64,000 nt of DNA, from NCBI RefSeq assembly GCF_025642115.1, contig NZ_CP106753.1:4122521-4186520 (forward strand). The letters are read 5' to 3'. The notes under the pieces were generated by a model, which had not been told where the DNA came from, ran no database searches, and worked only from the letters and a program-made list of their open reading frames with translations. The stretch's first letter is position 1. Each line of letters begins with the position of its first letter. The stretch comes from Chitiniphilus purpureus (GTDB lineage: Bacteria; Pseudomonadota; Gammaproteobacteria; Burkholderiales; Chitinibacteraceae). The position numbers and the translations under genes were made by a program. Below are positions 25,857 through 34,785 of the stretch, piece after piece.

Positions 25857-26069
25857 TCATTGCCACTTGTAGTCGGTGCTGCGCTCGAAGTCGTTGATCT
25901 GTTGCTCGGCTTCTTCCTTCGAGATGCCGTAGGCTTCCTGGATGCGGCCGGACAGCTGCTCGCGGCGTCCCTCGATCTGATCCAGATGATCATCGGTGAG
26001 GCGGCCCCACTGCTCGCGGACCTTGCCTTTGAACTGCTTCCAGTTGCCTTGGACTTGATCCCGGTTCAT
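25857..26069 (-). CDS. CsbD family stress protein
   Basis: A 70-residue hydrophilic protein with the CsbD pattern: [20 protein letters not shown] at the start, then [20 protein letters not shown] and [13 protein letters not shown]. CsbD proteins are general-stress proteins of unknown biochemical function. AGGAG lies six bases before the ATG. It heads the minus-strand run that includes the C-X10-C proteins and entericidin, which suggests a common envelope or osmotic stress response. Confidence 0.92.
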   Translation of the reverse strand: MNRDQVQGNWKQFKGKVREQWGRLTDDHLDQIEGRREQLSGRIQEAYGISKEEAEQQINDFERSTDYKWQ

Positions 26070-26318
26070 GGCTTTCTCCTGATCTGTTGTGGAAGGATGC
26101 GGCGCCCCGGGACGGGGTCTGCCGTCATGAACGTCATGCTATGCCTCACCCGGGTTGCTGCCCGTCGGCCGGCCGCCGCAGTTGCCATAGGAAAAACCGG
26201 GGCGGCATCGTCGGCGTGCGCCTACATCACACCTGCCGCAACAACGCTGGCCGTGTCGCGCCAAGGGGCTCTACACTGCCGTTCTTCCATCCTTATCCGC
26301 CCAAGGAGTCCCTACCCC

Positions 26319-26699
26319 ATGAGCAAGCAGATCATCCATAGCGACCACGCCCCCGCTGCTGTCGGCACCTATTCGCAAGCGGTCAAGGTGGGGAACACGG
26401 TCTATCTGTCGGGCCAGATCGGGCTGGAACCGGCCAGCGGCACACTGGTCGAGGGCTTCGAGGCGCAATGCCATCAGGTGTTCCGCAATCTGCGTGCAGT
26501 GTGCCAGGCAGCCGGTGGCGATCTGTCCGATCTGGTGAAGCTGGGGGTATTTGTCGTCGACCTGGCCCATTTCGCAACGCTGAACCAGATCATGGGCGAG
26601 TATTTCTCCCAGCCCTTCCCGGCCCGCGCCGCCGTGCAAGCCGCCGCGCTGCCCAAGGGCGCGCTGGTCGAGGCCGATGGTGTGATGGTGCTCGCCTAG
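26319..26699 (+). CDS. ridA: RidA family enamine/imine deaminase
   Basis: A 126-residue protein of the RidA (YjgF/YER057c/UK114) family, which hydrolyses reactive 2-aminoacrylate and related imines released by PLP enzymes. The conserved [20 protein letters not shown], the arginine in FPARAAV and the C-terminal glutamate in LVEADGV are present. AAGGAG lies ten bases before the ATG at 26319; the longer upstream frame overlaps csbD on the other strand and is not real. It is a single-gene unit. Confidence 0.93.
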   Translation: MSKQIIHSDHAPAAVGTYSQAVKVGNTVYLSGQIGLEPASGTLVEGFEAQCHQVFRNLRAVCQAAGGDLSDLVKLGVFVVDLAHFATLNQIMGEYFSQPFPARAAVQAAALPKGALVEADGVMVLA

Positions 26700-27101
26700 G
26701 ACCCAGGCGCAATGGCTTCGCAACTGCACCGCGCCGGGCACGCGTTGGTCACACAGCGCGTGGCGCGGGTGACGACACAGTCCGGGCAAGGCGGGCGACG
26801 CACGGGATGGCAGGCCCGCGGCCTTTGTGACGAGCCGGTGGACATACCGCTGTCGCACAGCCTGCCCGGGCACCGCGACGCTGCCGCAAAACAACGGCAG
26901 ACCGTCTTCAACCCCTTGTTCCAGCAGCATTTCCCGACACCCTTCCCCTGCCGGTCAGACAGGATGCCGGCGGCGGCACGCCGTCCTGTCACAGCGGTTG
27001 CGTCTTCGGGTGGGTGGAATGCAACCGTTCGGATGCCGCCAGACCCGGCGGCAGACCAAACGGCGTATGCTGCCTGCTTATCTGGTTGATCCTTGCAGTC
27101 C
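26700..27101. other. Intergenic region between ridA and the GGDEF gene
   Basis: About 400 bases with open frames in several phases but no recognisable protein, ribosome site or hairpin with a T run. It presumably carries the promoter of the diguanylate cyclase gene, which I cannot locate. Confidence 0.45.
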
Positions 27102-28628
27102 ATGCGCTTCATACGCCATCAATCGGTCTACTTCGTGGTCGTGCTGGGCTGGGTCTTGCTGACGCTGGCCGTACTGGCCATCTATGCCGGCCTGCTGCTC
27201 AACCAGTCGCGCGACCGGCATCAACGCCTGCACCAGCAGTTGCAGGATCGTCTGTGGTTCCAGTTCGCCGGCGCCGCCACCGCGCTGGAGACCTTCGCCG
27301 CATTCCAGAGCGTACCGCGCAGCCGCACCTTCCAGGTCGATCACGCCTATGCACGCCAGCTGCTGGCACGTTATCCGCAGCTGCACCGGCTGGAGCTGAT
27401 ACGCCGGGTGCCGGCCGAAGAGGCACCCCGCTTCATCCGTGCGATGCGCGAGCTGGGCTTTCCCGGCTTCTCGCTGCATACGCTGGCGCCGGACGGCCGC
27501 ACCATGCTGCCGGCTCCGCCGGCCCGGGACTACTACCCCGTCGTATTCACCGAACCCTATGCCGAGCACGTCCAGGGATTGGATCTGGGCGCGGTGATCG
27601 GCACGCTGCCCGAGAACGAACGCGAACCCTTGACCAGCGCGCCGTTCCAGACCGCCAGCGGCCGCATGGCCTACCGGATGGTGCGGCCGGCCGGCTTTTC
27701 GCTGCTGCCCCAGGCAGTGGCGCGCAATATCGCGCCGCCGGTCTATGTGAGCGTGGTGGTCAGCATCGACATGCTGGCGCCCGAACCGGTTTCATTGCCA
27801 CGCGGCATGCAGGTGAGCGTGCACCATGCCGACGCGCATGGCGCCACGCTGTTCGAACGCACCACCGCGCCGATCAGCACGCTCGAACGCCGCTGGTTCC
27901 CCGAACTGACCCTGATCACCCATATCCCGAGCACCACGCAGTCGTATCTGCTGGAAACACGCTGGCAGCTGGGCTGGAGCGCATTGGACCGCACCACGCT
28001 GGGCATGCTGCTGGGGATGCTCGTCCTGCTGCTTGCCGCCGCGCTGGGCATTGTCCGGCTGGTGCGCGCACGCCACTTCGCCCGGCTGCGCGAAGCCGAG
28101 CGCATGGCGCACATGGCCTCGCACGACGCATTGACCGGTCTTGCCAACCGGCGCGGCCTGGACGAGGCGCTGGGGCGTTGCGTGGCGCAACACCGGCCGT
28201 GCTCGCTGATCTTCCTGGATCTGGACCGCTTCAAGCCGATCAACGACGAACACGGCCACGAAGCGGGCGACTTCGTGCTGAGGAACGTGGCCGAGCGGCT
28301 GACACTGTGCGTGCGCGCCAACGACACGCTGTCGCGCTGGGGTGGCGACGAATTCGCGCTGCTGCTGTCGGGCGAGATGAACAGCGCCCGCGAACGCGAG
28401 CTGCTGCGCCGGCTCAGCCAGGCGCTGATGGAGCCGATTGCCTGGCAGGACCACCATTTCACCGTCGGTGCGAGCCTGGGCGTGGCGCACTACCCACGCG
28501 ATGGCGTGACCGCGCAGCAGATCCTGCAGGCGGCCGACCGGCGCATGTATCACCACAAGGAACAGCGGCGCAACAATCCGCTCGCGCCGCCACCGATGCT
28601 GGCGTTCAACCTCGACCCCAGCCTCTGA
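27102..28628 (+). CDS. CHASE-domain membrane diguanylate cyclase
   Basis: A 508-residue inner-membrane protein. Transmembrane segments near 10-33 and 298-322 enclose a periplasmic CHASE domain (about 75-225; FIRAMRELGFPGFSLHTL and YYPVVFTEPY are typical). The GGDEF domain (about 335-495) has an intact GGDEF at 414-418 and an inhibitory site RAND (405-408) five residues before it, so it should make cyclic di-GMP under product feedback. The ATG at 27102 is preferred over an in-frame TTG at 27093; no strong ribosome site is seen. Confidence 0.92.
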   Translation: MRFIRHQSVYFVVVLGWVLLTLAVLAIYAGLLLNQSRDRHQRLHQQLQDRLWFQFAGAATALETFAAFQSVPRSRTFQVDHAYARQLLARYPQLHRLELIRRVPAEEAPRFIRAMRELGFPGFSLHTLAPDGRTMLPAPPARDYYPVVFTEPYAEHVQGLDLGAVIGTLPENEREPLTSAPFQTASGRMAYRMVRPAGFSLLPQAVARNIAPPVYVSVVVSIDMLAPEPVSLPRGMQVSVHHADAHGATLFERTTAPISTLERRWFPELTLITHIPSTTQSYLLETRWQLGWSALDRTTLGMLLGMLVLLLAAALGIVRLVRARHFARLREAERMAHMASHDALTGLANRRGLDEALGRCVAQHRPCSLIFLDLDRFKPINDEHGHEAGDFVLRNVAERLTLCVRANDTLSRWGGDEFALLLSGEMNSARERELLRRLSQALMEPIAWQDHHFTVGASLGVAHYPRDGVTAQQILQAADRRMYHHKEQRRNNPLAPPPMLAFNLDPSL

Positions 28629-29030
28629 AGCGCCGCGCACCACCCACAGCGCTGGCCCGGGCAGCGGCATCGGCCAGCGCAGATGGACATCCAGCCATGG
28701 ATGCGCAGGACCCGGGCCGGGATGCAAGGCAAGGTGCGCCGGGCGACCCTGGGCCTGCGCCACGGGTAAGGCACATCACCGCAATGCGTCCGGCCTTCGT
28801 CGTTCCTGCCGGGTGGCGCCTCGGACCGGTTTCTGCCGCATGGTTTGCAGACAGGCGGCCCATCTTGCTGCGCCGCACTGCGCGCCCGCCATCGGGCACC
28901 GCCGGTCGACGCACCCCGCCTTTGAAGGTCAATCCGCGCCAGGGCGTGTTCATGGCGCAACGCGTCCGGCGCCCTGCGCAGCATCCCGAACCATCCCAAA
29001 CGCCGCCGTGAAGCCTTTGATTGACACGCC
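28629..29030. other. Intergenic region between convergent GGDEF and panC genes
   Basis: About 400 bases between convergent genes, without a credible coding frame. Its last 90 bases are bounded by a short inverted repeat (28941 and 29032), described separately. The rest shows nothing I can name. Confidence 0.45.
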
Positions 29031-29032
29031 CT
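28941..29032. repeat. Possible small mobile-element remnant with terminal inverted repeats
   Basis: The 92-base segment starts AGGGCGTGT and ends ACACGCCCT, a perfect 9-base terminal inverted repeat with partial similarity further in (TTCA against CAAT). One end abuts a CTAG-like sequence that includes the panC stop codon. IS5-family elements often target such sites. No transposase is present, and the match may be chance. Confidence 0.3.
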
Positions 29033-29870
29033 AGAGGGTGATCTCCAGATTGTCGATCAGCCGGGTCTGACCCAGGCGTGCGGCGATCAGGATCACCAGG
29101 TCGCGATCGGTATGCGTGGCAGGCTTGAGGGTGTGGGCGTTGCGCGTCTCCACATAATCCACCTCGCTCCAGCCACGCACGCGCAGATCCATCACCGTTT
29201 CGACCGCCAGCCTTGCGTAGTCGCGCTCACCGCCCAGGATGGCCTTCTGCATGCGCTGCAGATGGAAGTAAAGGCGCGGCGCCTCGGCGCGCTCGTCAGC
29301 CGAGAGGTAGCCATTGCGCGATGAGAGCGCCAGGCCATCCGGAGCACGGCCGGTGTCGACCGGCACGATCCGGATCGGCATGTTCAGGTCCTCGACCATG
29401 CTGCGGATGATGAAGAGCTGTTGGTAGTCCTTCTTGCCAAAGCAGGCGACATCGGGCTGCACGATGTTGAACAGCTTGGTCACCACCGTCGCCACGCCAC
29501 GGAAATGCCCCGGGCGGAACGCCCCGCACAGTTCGTCCTGCAGCGCCGGCGGCTCCACCTTGTATTGCTGGATCACATGCGGGTAAAGCTCGCGCTCGCC
29601 AGGGGCGAACACCACCGCGCTGGTGCATTCGTTTTCGATCAGGGCACAGTCCTGGGTCAAGGTGCGCGGATAGCGGTCGAAATCCTCGCCCTGGCCGAAC
29701 TGCAGCCGGTTGACGAAGACGCTCACCACCACCTGGTCGGCATGCCGCCTCGCCTCGCTGATCAACGCCATATGCCCGGCGTGCAGGTTACCCATGGTCG
29801 GTACAAAGGCGACGCGGCCGGCCTGACCGCGCCAGTCACGCATTTCGGAGAGGGTATGGATGATTCGCAT
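29031..29870 (-). CDS. panC: Pantothenate synthetase
   Basis: A 279-residue ATP-dependent ligase joining pantoate and beta-alanine, the last step of pantothenate synthesis. The motifs [10 protein letters not shown] (HIGH-like), [30 protein letters not shown] and LSSRNGYLS (KMSKS-like) are all present, and the length is normal. The ATG at 29870 lies 52 bases after the GNAT-transglutaminase gene; no strong ribosome site is seen. It is the last gene of the pcnB-folK-panB-(fusion)-panC run. Its TAG stop coincides with the end of the inverted repeat at 28941-29032. Confidence 0.95.
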   Translation of the reverse strand: MRIIHTLSEMRDWRGQAGRVAFVPTMGNLHAGHMALISEARRHADQVVVSVFVNRLQFGQGEDFDRYPRTLTQDCALIENECTSAVVFAPGERELYPHVIQQYKVEPPALQDELCGAFRPGHFRGVATVVTKLFNIVQPDVACFGKKDYQQLFIIRSMVEDLNMPIRIVPVDTGRAPDGLALSSRNGYLSADERAEAPRLYFHLQRMQKAILGGERDYARLAVETVMDLRVRGWSEVDYVETRNAHTLKPATHTDRDLVILIAARLGQTRLIDNLEITL

Positions 29871-29922
29871 GGATTGGACTTGGGCGGATTCGGGTTGAAG
29901 GGAAAGCGATGCCGGTCGGCGA

Positions 29923-30969
29923 TCAGCATGGCACCAGATCGATCGGACGTTGCCGGTATTGCGTGACACTTTCGCATTCGCGCAACAGGGCAATCAGTTC
30001 GGGCAGCGGTTGCGCATGGATGTCGGGGTAGGTGCATTCGCCCGGATGCGCGATCGGAAAGGCGAGATGCTCCCGGTCGGGCGTGAAATGGCAATCGACT
30101 CCGGGCAGGGTGTTGCCGCGTGGATCACAGCGATACCAGCCGTGTCCGTGCAGCCAGACCGCGGCAAAGCCGTGCAGGCAGTACGGGGGGGTCGGACCCT
30201 CCCAGGTCAGGCGCTGGTAGCCGAAGCCGGCGGCGATGCCGTTGGCGCGCAGCAGCGCGACCAGCAGATGACTCTTGGCAAAGCAGAAGCCGGTACCGGC
30301 AGCCAGCGTCTCCGAGGCCGAGCATGGCACCGCCTCGCGCTGGAAATCCCCACAGTGTTCGATGCGGTCGCGTACCCAGTCGAAACACGCGTGTGCGGTG
30401 TCGGGCACCGAGGCGCGATGCAGGGTACGCGCCAGCCCCGCCACCGCCGGATGATGGAAATCGATCTCGGCACTGGCGGCAAGATACTCGGACAGGTCCT
30501 GCTCCGGCACGATGTCCTGCACCCGCTTCATCGGCAGATAGCGAAGACCGGATTGCGTCTGCAGCGGCCCGGTGGCGGCGAAGCCATAGCGCTCGTAGGC
30601 CGCGAGCGCGGTGACGCTGGCGCGCACCGTGACCAGCCGTCCGCAGCGTTCGGCCTCGGCCAGCAACGCGCGTCCGACGCCCCGGCGCTGCCAGGCCGGC
30701 ACCACGAACAGCAGTGCCAGATGGGTGGCGTCGCGCCGGTGCAGCATGCCGATCACCTCATTCCCCGCCAGGGCCACCCAGGTGGGTTGGCCCTGCGCCG
30801 CGCGCAGTGCGAGGACAGCTGGTGTCAGATCGGCAAGGCAACGGGACACCTCCGCCTCAGACTGGTCCTTGGCAATCGTGGCCAGGAACACCGCGCGCAC
30901 CAGCGCGATCGCGGCGGAATAGTCGTCCGGCCCGGCCAGCCGGATCGTGAACAAGCCTGTGTGTGTCAT
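29923..30969 (-). CDS. GNAT acetyltransferase-transglutaminase-like fusion protein
   Basis: A 348-residue two-domain protein. Residues 1-150 are a GNAT domain with the acetyl-CoA loop [10 protein letters not shown] (94-103). Residues 155-300 are a transglutaminase/protease-like domain with a full candidate triad, Cys229 in [12 protein letters not shown], His266 in CLHGFAAVW and Asp282 in YRCDPRGN. The substrate is unknown. It lies between panB and panC on the same strand (gaps of 84 and 52 bases), so it is probably co-expressed with pantothenate synthesis. The start at 30969 has AGGG upstream; an ATG at 30987 is possible. Confidence 0.82.
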   Translation of the reverse strand: MTHTGLFTIRLAGPDDYSAAIALVRAVFLATIAKDQSEAEVSRCLADLTPAVLALRAAQGQPTWVALAGNEVIGMLHRRDATHLALLFVVPAWQRRGVGRALLAEAERCGRLVTVRASVTALAAYERYGFAATGPLQTQSGLRYLPMKRVQDIVPEQDLSEYLAASAEIDFHHPAVAGLARTLHRASVPDTAHACFDWVRDRIEHCGDFQREAVPCSASETLAAGTGFCFAKSHLLVALLRANGIAAGFGYQRLTWEGPTPPYCLHGFAAVWLHGHGWYRCDPRGNTLPGVDCHFTPDREHLAFPIAHPGECTYPDIHAQPLPELIALLRECESVTQYRQRPIDLVPC

Positions 30970-31053
30970 CACGTCGTGCCCTTGCATCGCTCAACGCGGG
31001 GCGGCAGCGCCCTGCTCCGGCCTCGGCATCCGCGCAGGGCGGATGCCGCAGCA

Positions 31054-31845
31054 TCAGAAACTGTGTTCTTCGGTCGGGAAGGTGCCGCCCTTGACCGCCT
31101 TCACATAGGCTTCCACTGCGCCCTGGATGCTGCTGGCGCCGTGCATGAAGTTCTTGACGAAGCGCGCCTTCTTGCCAGGAAACACGCCGAGCGCGTCGTA
31201 CAGCACCAGTACCTGACCGTCGGTATCCGGGCCTGCGCCGATGCCGATGGTGGGAATGGCCATCGCCTCGGTCACCAGCCTTGCCACCGTGGCCGGCACC
31301 ATCTCCATCAGCAGCATGGCCGCCCCGGCGGCCTGCAACGCCAGCGCGTCGCGCTTGAGCACCTCGGCCTCGGTCTCGCTCTTGCCTTGGACCTTGAAAC
31401 CGCCGTAGGCATTGACCGACTGCGGCTGGAAACCGATGTGCTGACAGACCGGGATGCCGCGCTGGGTCAGGAAATCGACGGTCTCGGCCATCACCATGCC
31501 GCCTTCGAGCTTGACCATCTGCGCACCTGCGGCCATCAGCCGCGCCGCGTTCTCGAACGCCTGCGCCGGCGAGGCCTGGTAGCTGGCGAAGGGCATGTCG
31601 GCGATCACCAGCGCCTGCTTGGCGCCCCGCGCGACCAGCTCGGTGTGGTAGACCATGTGCGCCATGGTCACCGGCAGGGTGGATGCATGTCCTTGCAGCA
31701 CATTGCCGAGCGAATCGCCGACCAGCAGCACATCCACGCCCGCCTCTTCAAGCAGGCTGGCAAAGCTGGCGTCGTAGCAGGTGAGCATCGCGATCTTCTG
31801 ACCGTCCTGCTTCATCTTGGCAAGGGTGGTGAGCGTGGTTTTCAT
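31054..31845 (-). CDS. panB: 3-methyl-2-oxobutanoate hydroxymethyltransferase
   Basis: A 263-residue enzyme that adds a hydroxymethyl group from methylene-tetrahydrofolate to 2-oxoisovalerate, the first committed step to pantoate. Signature stretches are [47 protein letters not shown] and [15 protein letters not shown]. The histidine motif reads CQHIGFQPQ where CGHIGLTPQ is common. It lies 79 bases downstream of folK, which helps make the folate precursor of its cofactor, and heads the pan part of the run. Confidence 0.96.
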   Translation of the reverse strand: MKTTLTTLAKMKQDGQKIAMLTCYDASFASLLEEAGVDVLLVGDSLGNVLQGHASTLPVTMAHMVYHTELVARGAKQALVIADMPFASYQASPAQAFENAARLMAAGAQMVKLEGGMVMAETVDFLTQRGIPVCQHIGFQPQSVNAYGGFKVQGKSETEAEVLKRDALALQAAGAAMLLMEMVPATVARLVTEAMAIPTIGIGAGPDTDGQVLVLYDALGVFPGKKARFVKNFMHGASSIQGAVEAYVKAVKGGTFPTEEHSF

Positions 31846-31924
31846 CGGTTCCGGATCCCCAAATCAGGCTGCACGTCGATTGTGCGGTGCACGAACGCAG
31901 TGTAACCGACCCTGGGCACTCGGT

Positions 31925-32401
31925 TCATAGGGGAAACAGCGACTGCCGGGCGACAGTGGGGACCAGGGCCGCGGCCTGGCCATAGCCGGGGATCATCACA
32001 TCCGGATCGAGCTCGGCCAGTGGCACCAGCACAAAGGCCCGTTCGTGCATGCGCGGGTGCGGCAGGGTCAGCTCGGGGCGGTCGATGACGAGGTCGTCGT
32101 AGAGCAGCAGATCCAGATCCAGCGTGCGCGGTGCGTTCTTGAAGGTGCGCATGCGCCCCAGCAGCGCCTCGATGGCGAACAACGACTCCATCAGCGCCTG
32201 CGGCGGCAACTGGGTATCGAGCTCGACGACCGCGTTGACGAAGTCGGGCTGCTCGGCGAAACCGACCGGGGTGGACGAATAGAAGCGCGATGCCTTCACC
32301 AGCCAGGTCTGCGGCAACAGCGACATCAGCTCGATGGCCCGTTGCAGCTGCAGTTGCGGGCGGCCCAGATTGGCCCCCAGGGCGACGAAGGCGCGTGCCA
32401 T
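31925..32401 (-). CDS. folK: 2-amino-4-hydroxy-6-hydroxymethyldihydropteridine pyrophosphokinase
   Basis: A 158-residue enzyme that transfers pyrophosphate from ATP to hydroxymethyl-dihydropterin in folate synthesis. The motifs FVALGANLGRP, SRFYSSTPVGFAEQPDFVNAV and the catalytic block RTLDLDLLLYDD with LPHPRMHERAFVLVPLAEL are present. The ATG at 32401 comes one base after the pcnB stop codon, so the two genes are tightly coupled; the frame extends upstream but lies inside pcnB. The pcnB-folK-panB order is common in proteobacteria. Confidence 0.96.
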   Translation of the reverse strand: MARAFVALGANLGRPQLQLQRAIELMSLLPQTWLVKASRFYSSTPVGFAEQPDFVNAVVELDTQLPPQALMESLFAIEALLGRMRTFKNAPRTLDLDLLLYDDLVIDRPELTLPHPRMHERAFVLVPLAELDPDVMIPGYGQAAALVPTVARQSLFPL

Positions 32402-32402
32402 C

Positions 32403-33752
32403 TCAGCTGTCGCCGCCCGGTTCAGCCGCCGTGCCGGCCTCGGCGCGTGGCTTGCGGCTGCGCTTGCGACGTGGCTTCTTGTCGCTGCGCACACTGTTGC
32501 CGACGCGCGCGATCATGGCGCTGCGCGTCTCGCCGTCGACATGCAGGAACTGTGTCCACCAATCGGCAAGCTCCTGCTCGACCAGCCCGCATTCGGCGCG
32601 CAGCAGCAGGAAGTCATACGCGGCGCGGAAGCGCGCCTGCTCCAGCAGCCGGAACGGCCGGGTGCCGACCCGCTGCTCGAAACGCGGCTGCAGCAGCCAG
32701 ATCTCCTTCATCGCCGCGCCGTAGCGGTTGGGAATGGCCAGGCGCCGCGACACCTGCTCGTCGACCTCGTTCATCGCCTCGATCAGTGCCGGCACAGGAT
32801 AGCCGAGCGCCTCCTGCTTCTTGTGCCACAGCACTTCCACCTCATGCCACAGCAGCGCGGCGAACAGGTAGCCGGCCGACACCGGCTTGTCCTCGGCGAT
32901 GCGCTGGTCGGTGGCCTGCAGCGCCCGTTGCAGGAAGCGCATGGTCTTGGGCTCGCTCAGCAGCTTGTCCAGAAGCGGGAACAGCGGCCGGTGCAAACCC
33001 TGCTCACGCAGCAGCATCAGGCAATCCCAGGCGCGGCCGGAGAACAGCAGCTTCATCATCTCGTCGAACAGCCGGGCCGACGGGATGTTCTCCAGCAGGC
33101 GTGCATGTTCGGCGATCGGCTTGCCGGTTGCGGGCGCCATGCGCAGCCCGAGCTTGGCCGACAGCCGCACCGCCCGCAGCATGCGCACCGGATCTTCACG
33201 GTAGCGCAGTGCCGGGTCGCCGATCATGGCGAGCTTGCGGTTCTGCAGATCATCGACGCCGCGGTGGAAATCCAGGATCTCCTCGCGGCTGGGGTCGTAG
33301 TAGAGCGCGTTGACCGTGAAATCACGCCGGGCGGCATCCTCTTCGATGGAACCGTAGACGTTGTCGCGCAGGATGCGACCCGACTCATCGGTCGGCGCAT
33401 CGGAGGCCCCGCGGAAGGTGGTGACCTCGATGATCTCTTCCTGGCCGTGCTCCCAGAACGGCACGTGCACGATGCGGAAACGCCGGCCGATGATGCGCGC
33501 GCGGTGGAAGACATGCTTCACCTGCTCGGGGGTGGCGCTGGTGGCCACGTCGAAATCCTTGGGCGACCTGCCCAGCAACAGATCACGCACGGCACCGCCG
33601 ACCACGTAGGCCTCGTAGCCGGCATCCTGCAGCCGATCACAGACCTTGAGGGCCCCGGCGTGAAGTTGCTCGCGGCGGATGCCGTAGTGCTTGGCATGCA
33701 GCACGCGCTTGCCTGGGCGCCGCAACACCCTGCCGATCAGCTTGCGAATCAT
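32403..33752 (-). CDS. pcnB: Poly(A) polymerase I
   Basis: A 449-residue nucleotidyltransferase that adds poly(A) tails to RNA 3' ends and promotes decay. The nucleotidyltransferase core is visible (YVVGGAVRDLLLG, DFDVAT, then RRDFTVNALYYDP), followed by the RNA-binding region (RYREDPVRMLRAVRLSAKLG) and a basic C-terminal tail (KKPRRKRSRKPR). The early motif KDFDVATSAT and the N-terminal VLRRPGKRV favour PcnB over tRNA nucleotidyltransferase. First gene of the minus-strand run; a TATAAT-like -10 lies at 33791-33796, about 40 bases upstream. Confidence 0.94.
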   Translation of the reverse strand: MIRKLIGRVLRRPGKRVLHAKHYGIRREQLHAGALKVCDRLQDAGYEAYVVGGAVRDLLLGRSPKDFDVATSATPEQVKHVFHRARIIGRRFRIVHVPFWEHGQEEIIEVTTFRGASDAPTDESGRILRDNVYGSIEEDAARRDFTVNALYYDPSREEILDFHRGVDDLQNRKLAMIGDPALRYREDPVRMLRAVRLSAKLGLRMAPATGKPIAEHARLLENIPSARLFDEMMKLLFSGRAWDCLMLLREQGLHRPLFPLLDKLLSEPKTMRFLQRALQATDQRIAEDKPVSAGYLFAALLWHEVEVLWHKKQEALGYPVPALIEAMNEVDEQVSRRLAIPNRYGAAMKEIWLLQPRFEQRVGTRPFRLLEQARFRAAYDFLLLRAECGLVEQELADWWTQFLHVDGETRSAMIARVGNSVRSDKKPRRKRSRKPRAEAGTAAEPGGDS

Positions 33753-33790
33753 CTTTTCCAGGACACATTGACCGCGAAAATAAACGCGCC

Positions 33791-33796
33791 ATTATA
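33791..33796 (-). promoter_or_regulatory. Probable -10 element of the pcnB promoter
   Basis: A perfect TATAAT on the minus strand about 40 bases upstream of the pcnB ATG. No good -35 hexamer is seen at 16-18 bases, so the promoter may depend on an activator or an extended -10. Confidence 0.45.
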
Positions 33797-33850
33797 CAGC
33801 GTGTTATGCCGGCCGACGTTTTCGGCTGTCTTTGCACCGGAACGCCGACC

Positions 33851-34702
33851 ATGCCGACCCTTGACTACCTGCTGCTCAACGTCTTTGCGGAACGCCCCTT
33901 CGCCGGCAATCCGCTGGCAGTGTTCCCACAGGCGGCCGGCCTGACCGACGCCCAGATGCAGGTGATCGCGCAGCAGCTCAACCTGTCGGAAACCACGTTC
34001 GTCAGCCCGGCAGACGATGGCTTGGCCGATGCCCGGGTGCGCATCTTCACCCCCGGCTACGAACTGCCCTTCGCCGGCCACCCCACGCTCGGCACCGCAT
34101 ATGTGCTGGCGCAACGGCTGGCAAGACCGCGGGTACGGCTGGCGTTGCCGGCCGGCATCATCCCGGTCAGGCTGCGCGACGATCACGCCACGCTGGCCGC
34201 ACAGCCCCCGGCAACGCGACCCGCGGCAGCGGCGGCCGACATCGCCATGGCGCTGGGCCTGCCGCCCGACGCAGTCGCCGGTCCACCACTGTGGGTCGAC
34301 ACCGGCACCGAGCAGCTGGTGGTGCCGCTGACCGACCATCAGGCCGTCGCCGCCTGCCATCCCGGATATGACGCGTTCCACCGCGTGGCCAGCAATGCCA
34401 AGGGCATTGCGCAGGCGCTGGTCTGGGCCCGCGCCGGCACGCAGATCGTCGCGCGCTTCTTCTGGGTGCAGCACGGTCGCATCGGCGAGGATCACGGCAC
34501 CGGTTCCGCCTGCGCCAATCTTGGCGGCTGGCTGCTGGCGCAGCACGTGGCGCTGCCATTCGCCACGACCATGGTGCAAGGGCACGCGACCGGCCGGCTT
34601 GCCCACCTGCAATTGGCGCTGACCGAGGCAGGCGGCATCGAGGTCGGCGGGCGCATCCAGGCTGTGGGCCAGGGCACACTGCAGGTGCCCGATACACCTT
34701 GA
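33851..34702 (+). CDS. PhzF family epimerase/isomerase
   Basis: A 283-residue protein of the PhzF family (diaminopimelate epimerase fold). The family motifs NVFAERPFAGNPLAVF, the catalytic glutamate in QLNLSETTFV, FTPGYELPFAGHPTLG and GEDHGTGSACANLGGWL are present. PhzF itself isomerises a phenazine precursor, but most members act on unknown substrates, and no other phenazine genes are here. The ATG at 33851 fits the family N-terminus; an earlier in-frame start at 33806 would overlap the pcnB promoter. It is divergent from pcnB. Confidence 0.9.
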   Translation: MPTLDYLLLNVFAERPFAGNPLAVFPQAAGLTDAQMQVIAQQLNLSETTFVSPADDGLADARVRIFTPGYELPFAGHPTLGTAYVLAQRLARPRVRLALPAGIIPVRLRDDHATLAAQPPATRPAAAAADIAMALGLPPDAVAGPPLWVDTGTEQLVVPLTDHQAVAACHPGYDAFHRVASNAKGIAQALVWARAGTQIVARFFWVQHGRIGEDHGTGSACANLGGWLLAQHVALPFATTMVQGHATGRLAHLQLALTEAGGIEVGGRIQAVGQGTLQVPDTP

Positions 34703-34729
34703 ACTGCCGATATGCGGAACCGGCGCCGG

Positions 34730-34759
34730 TTGGGCACAGTCCCTAGCCAACTTTATAAT
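34730..34759 (+). promoter_or_regulatory. Sigma-70 promoter of the D-Ala-D-Ala carboxypeptidase gene
   Basis: TTGGGC (34730-34735), an 18-base spacer and a perfect TATAAT (34754-34759), about 27 bases before the start codon. It probably drives the run from the carboxypeptidase towards lipA. Confidence 0.65.
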
Positions 34760-34785
34760 CGCGCTTTCCCAGTACAAGAACCGCC

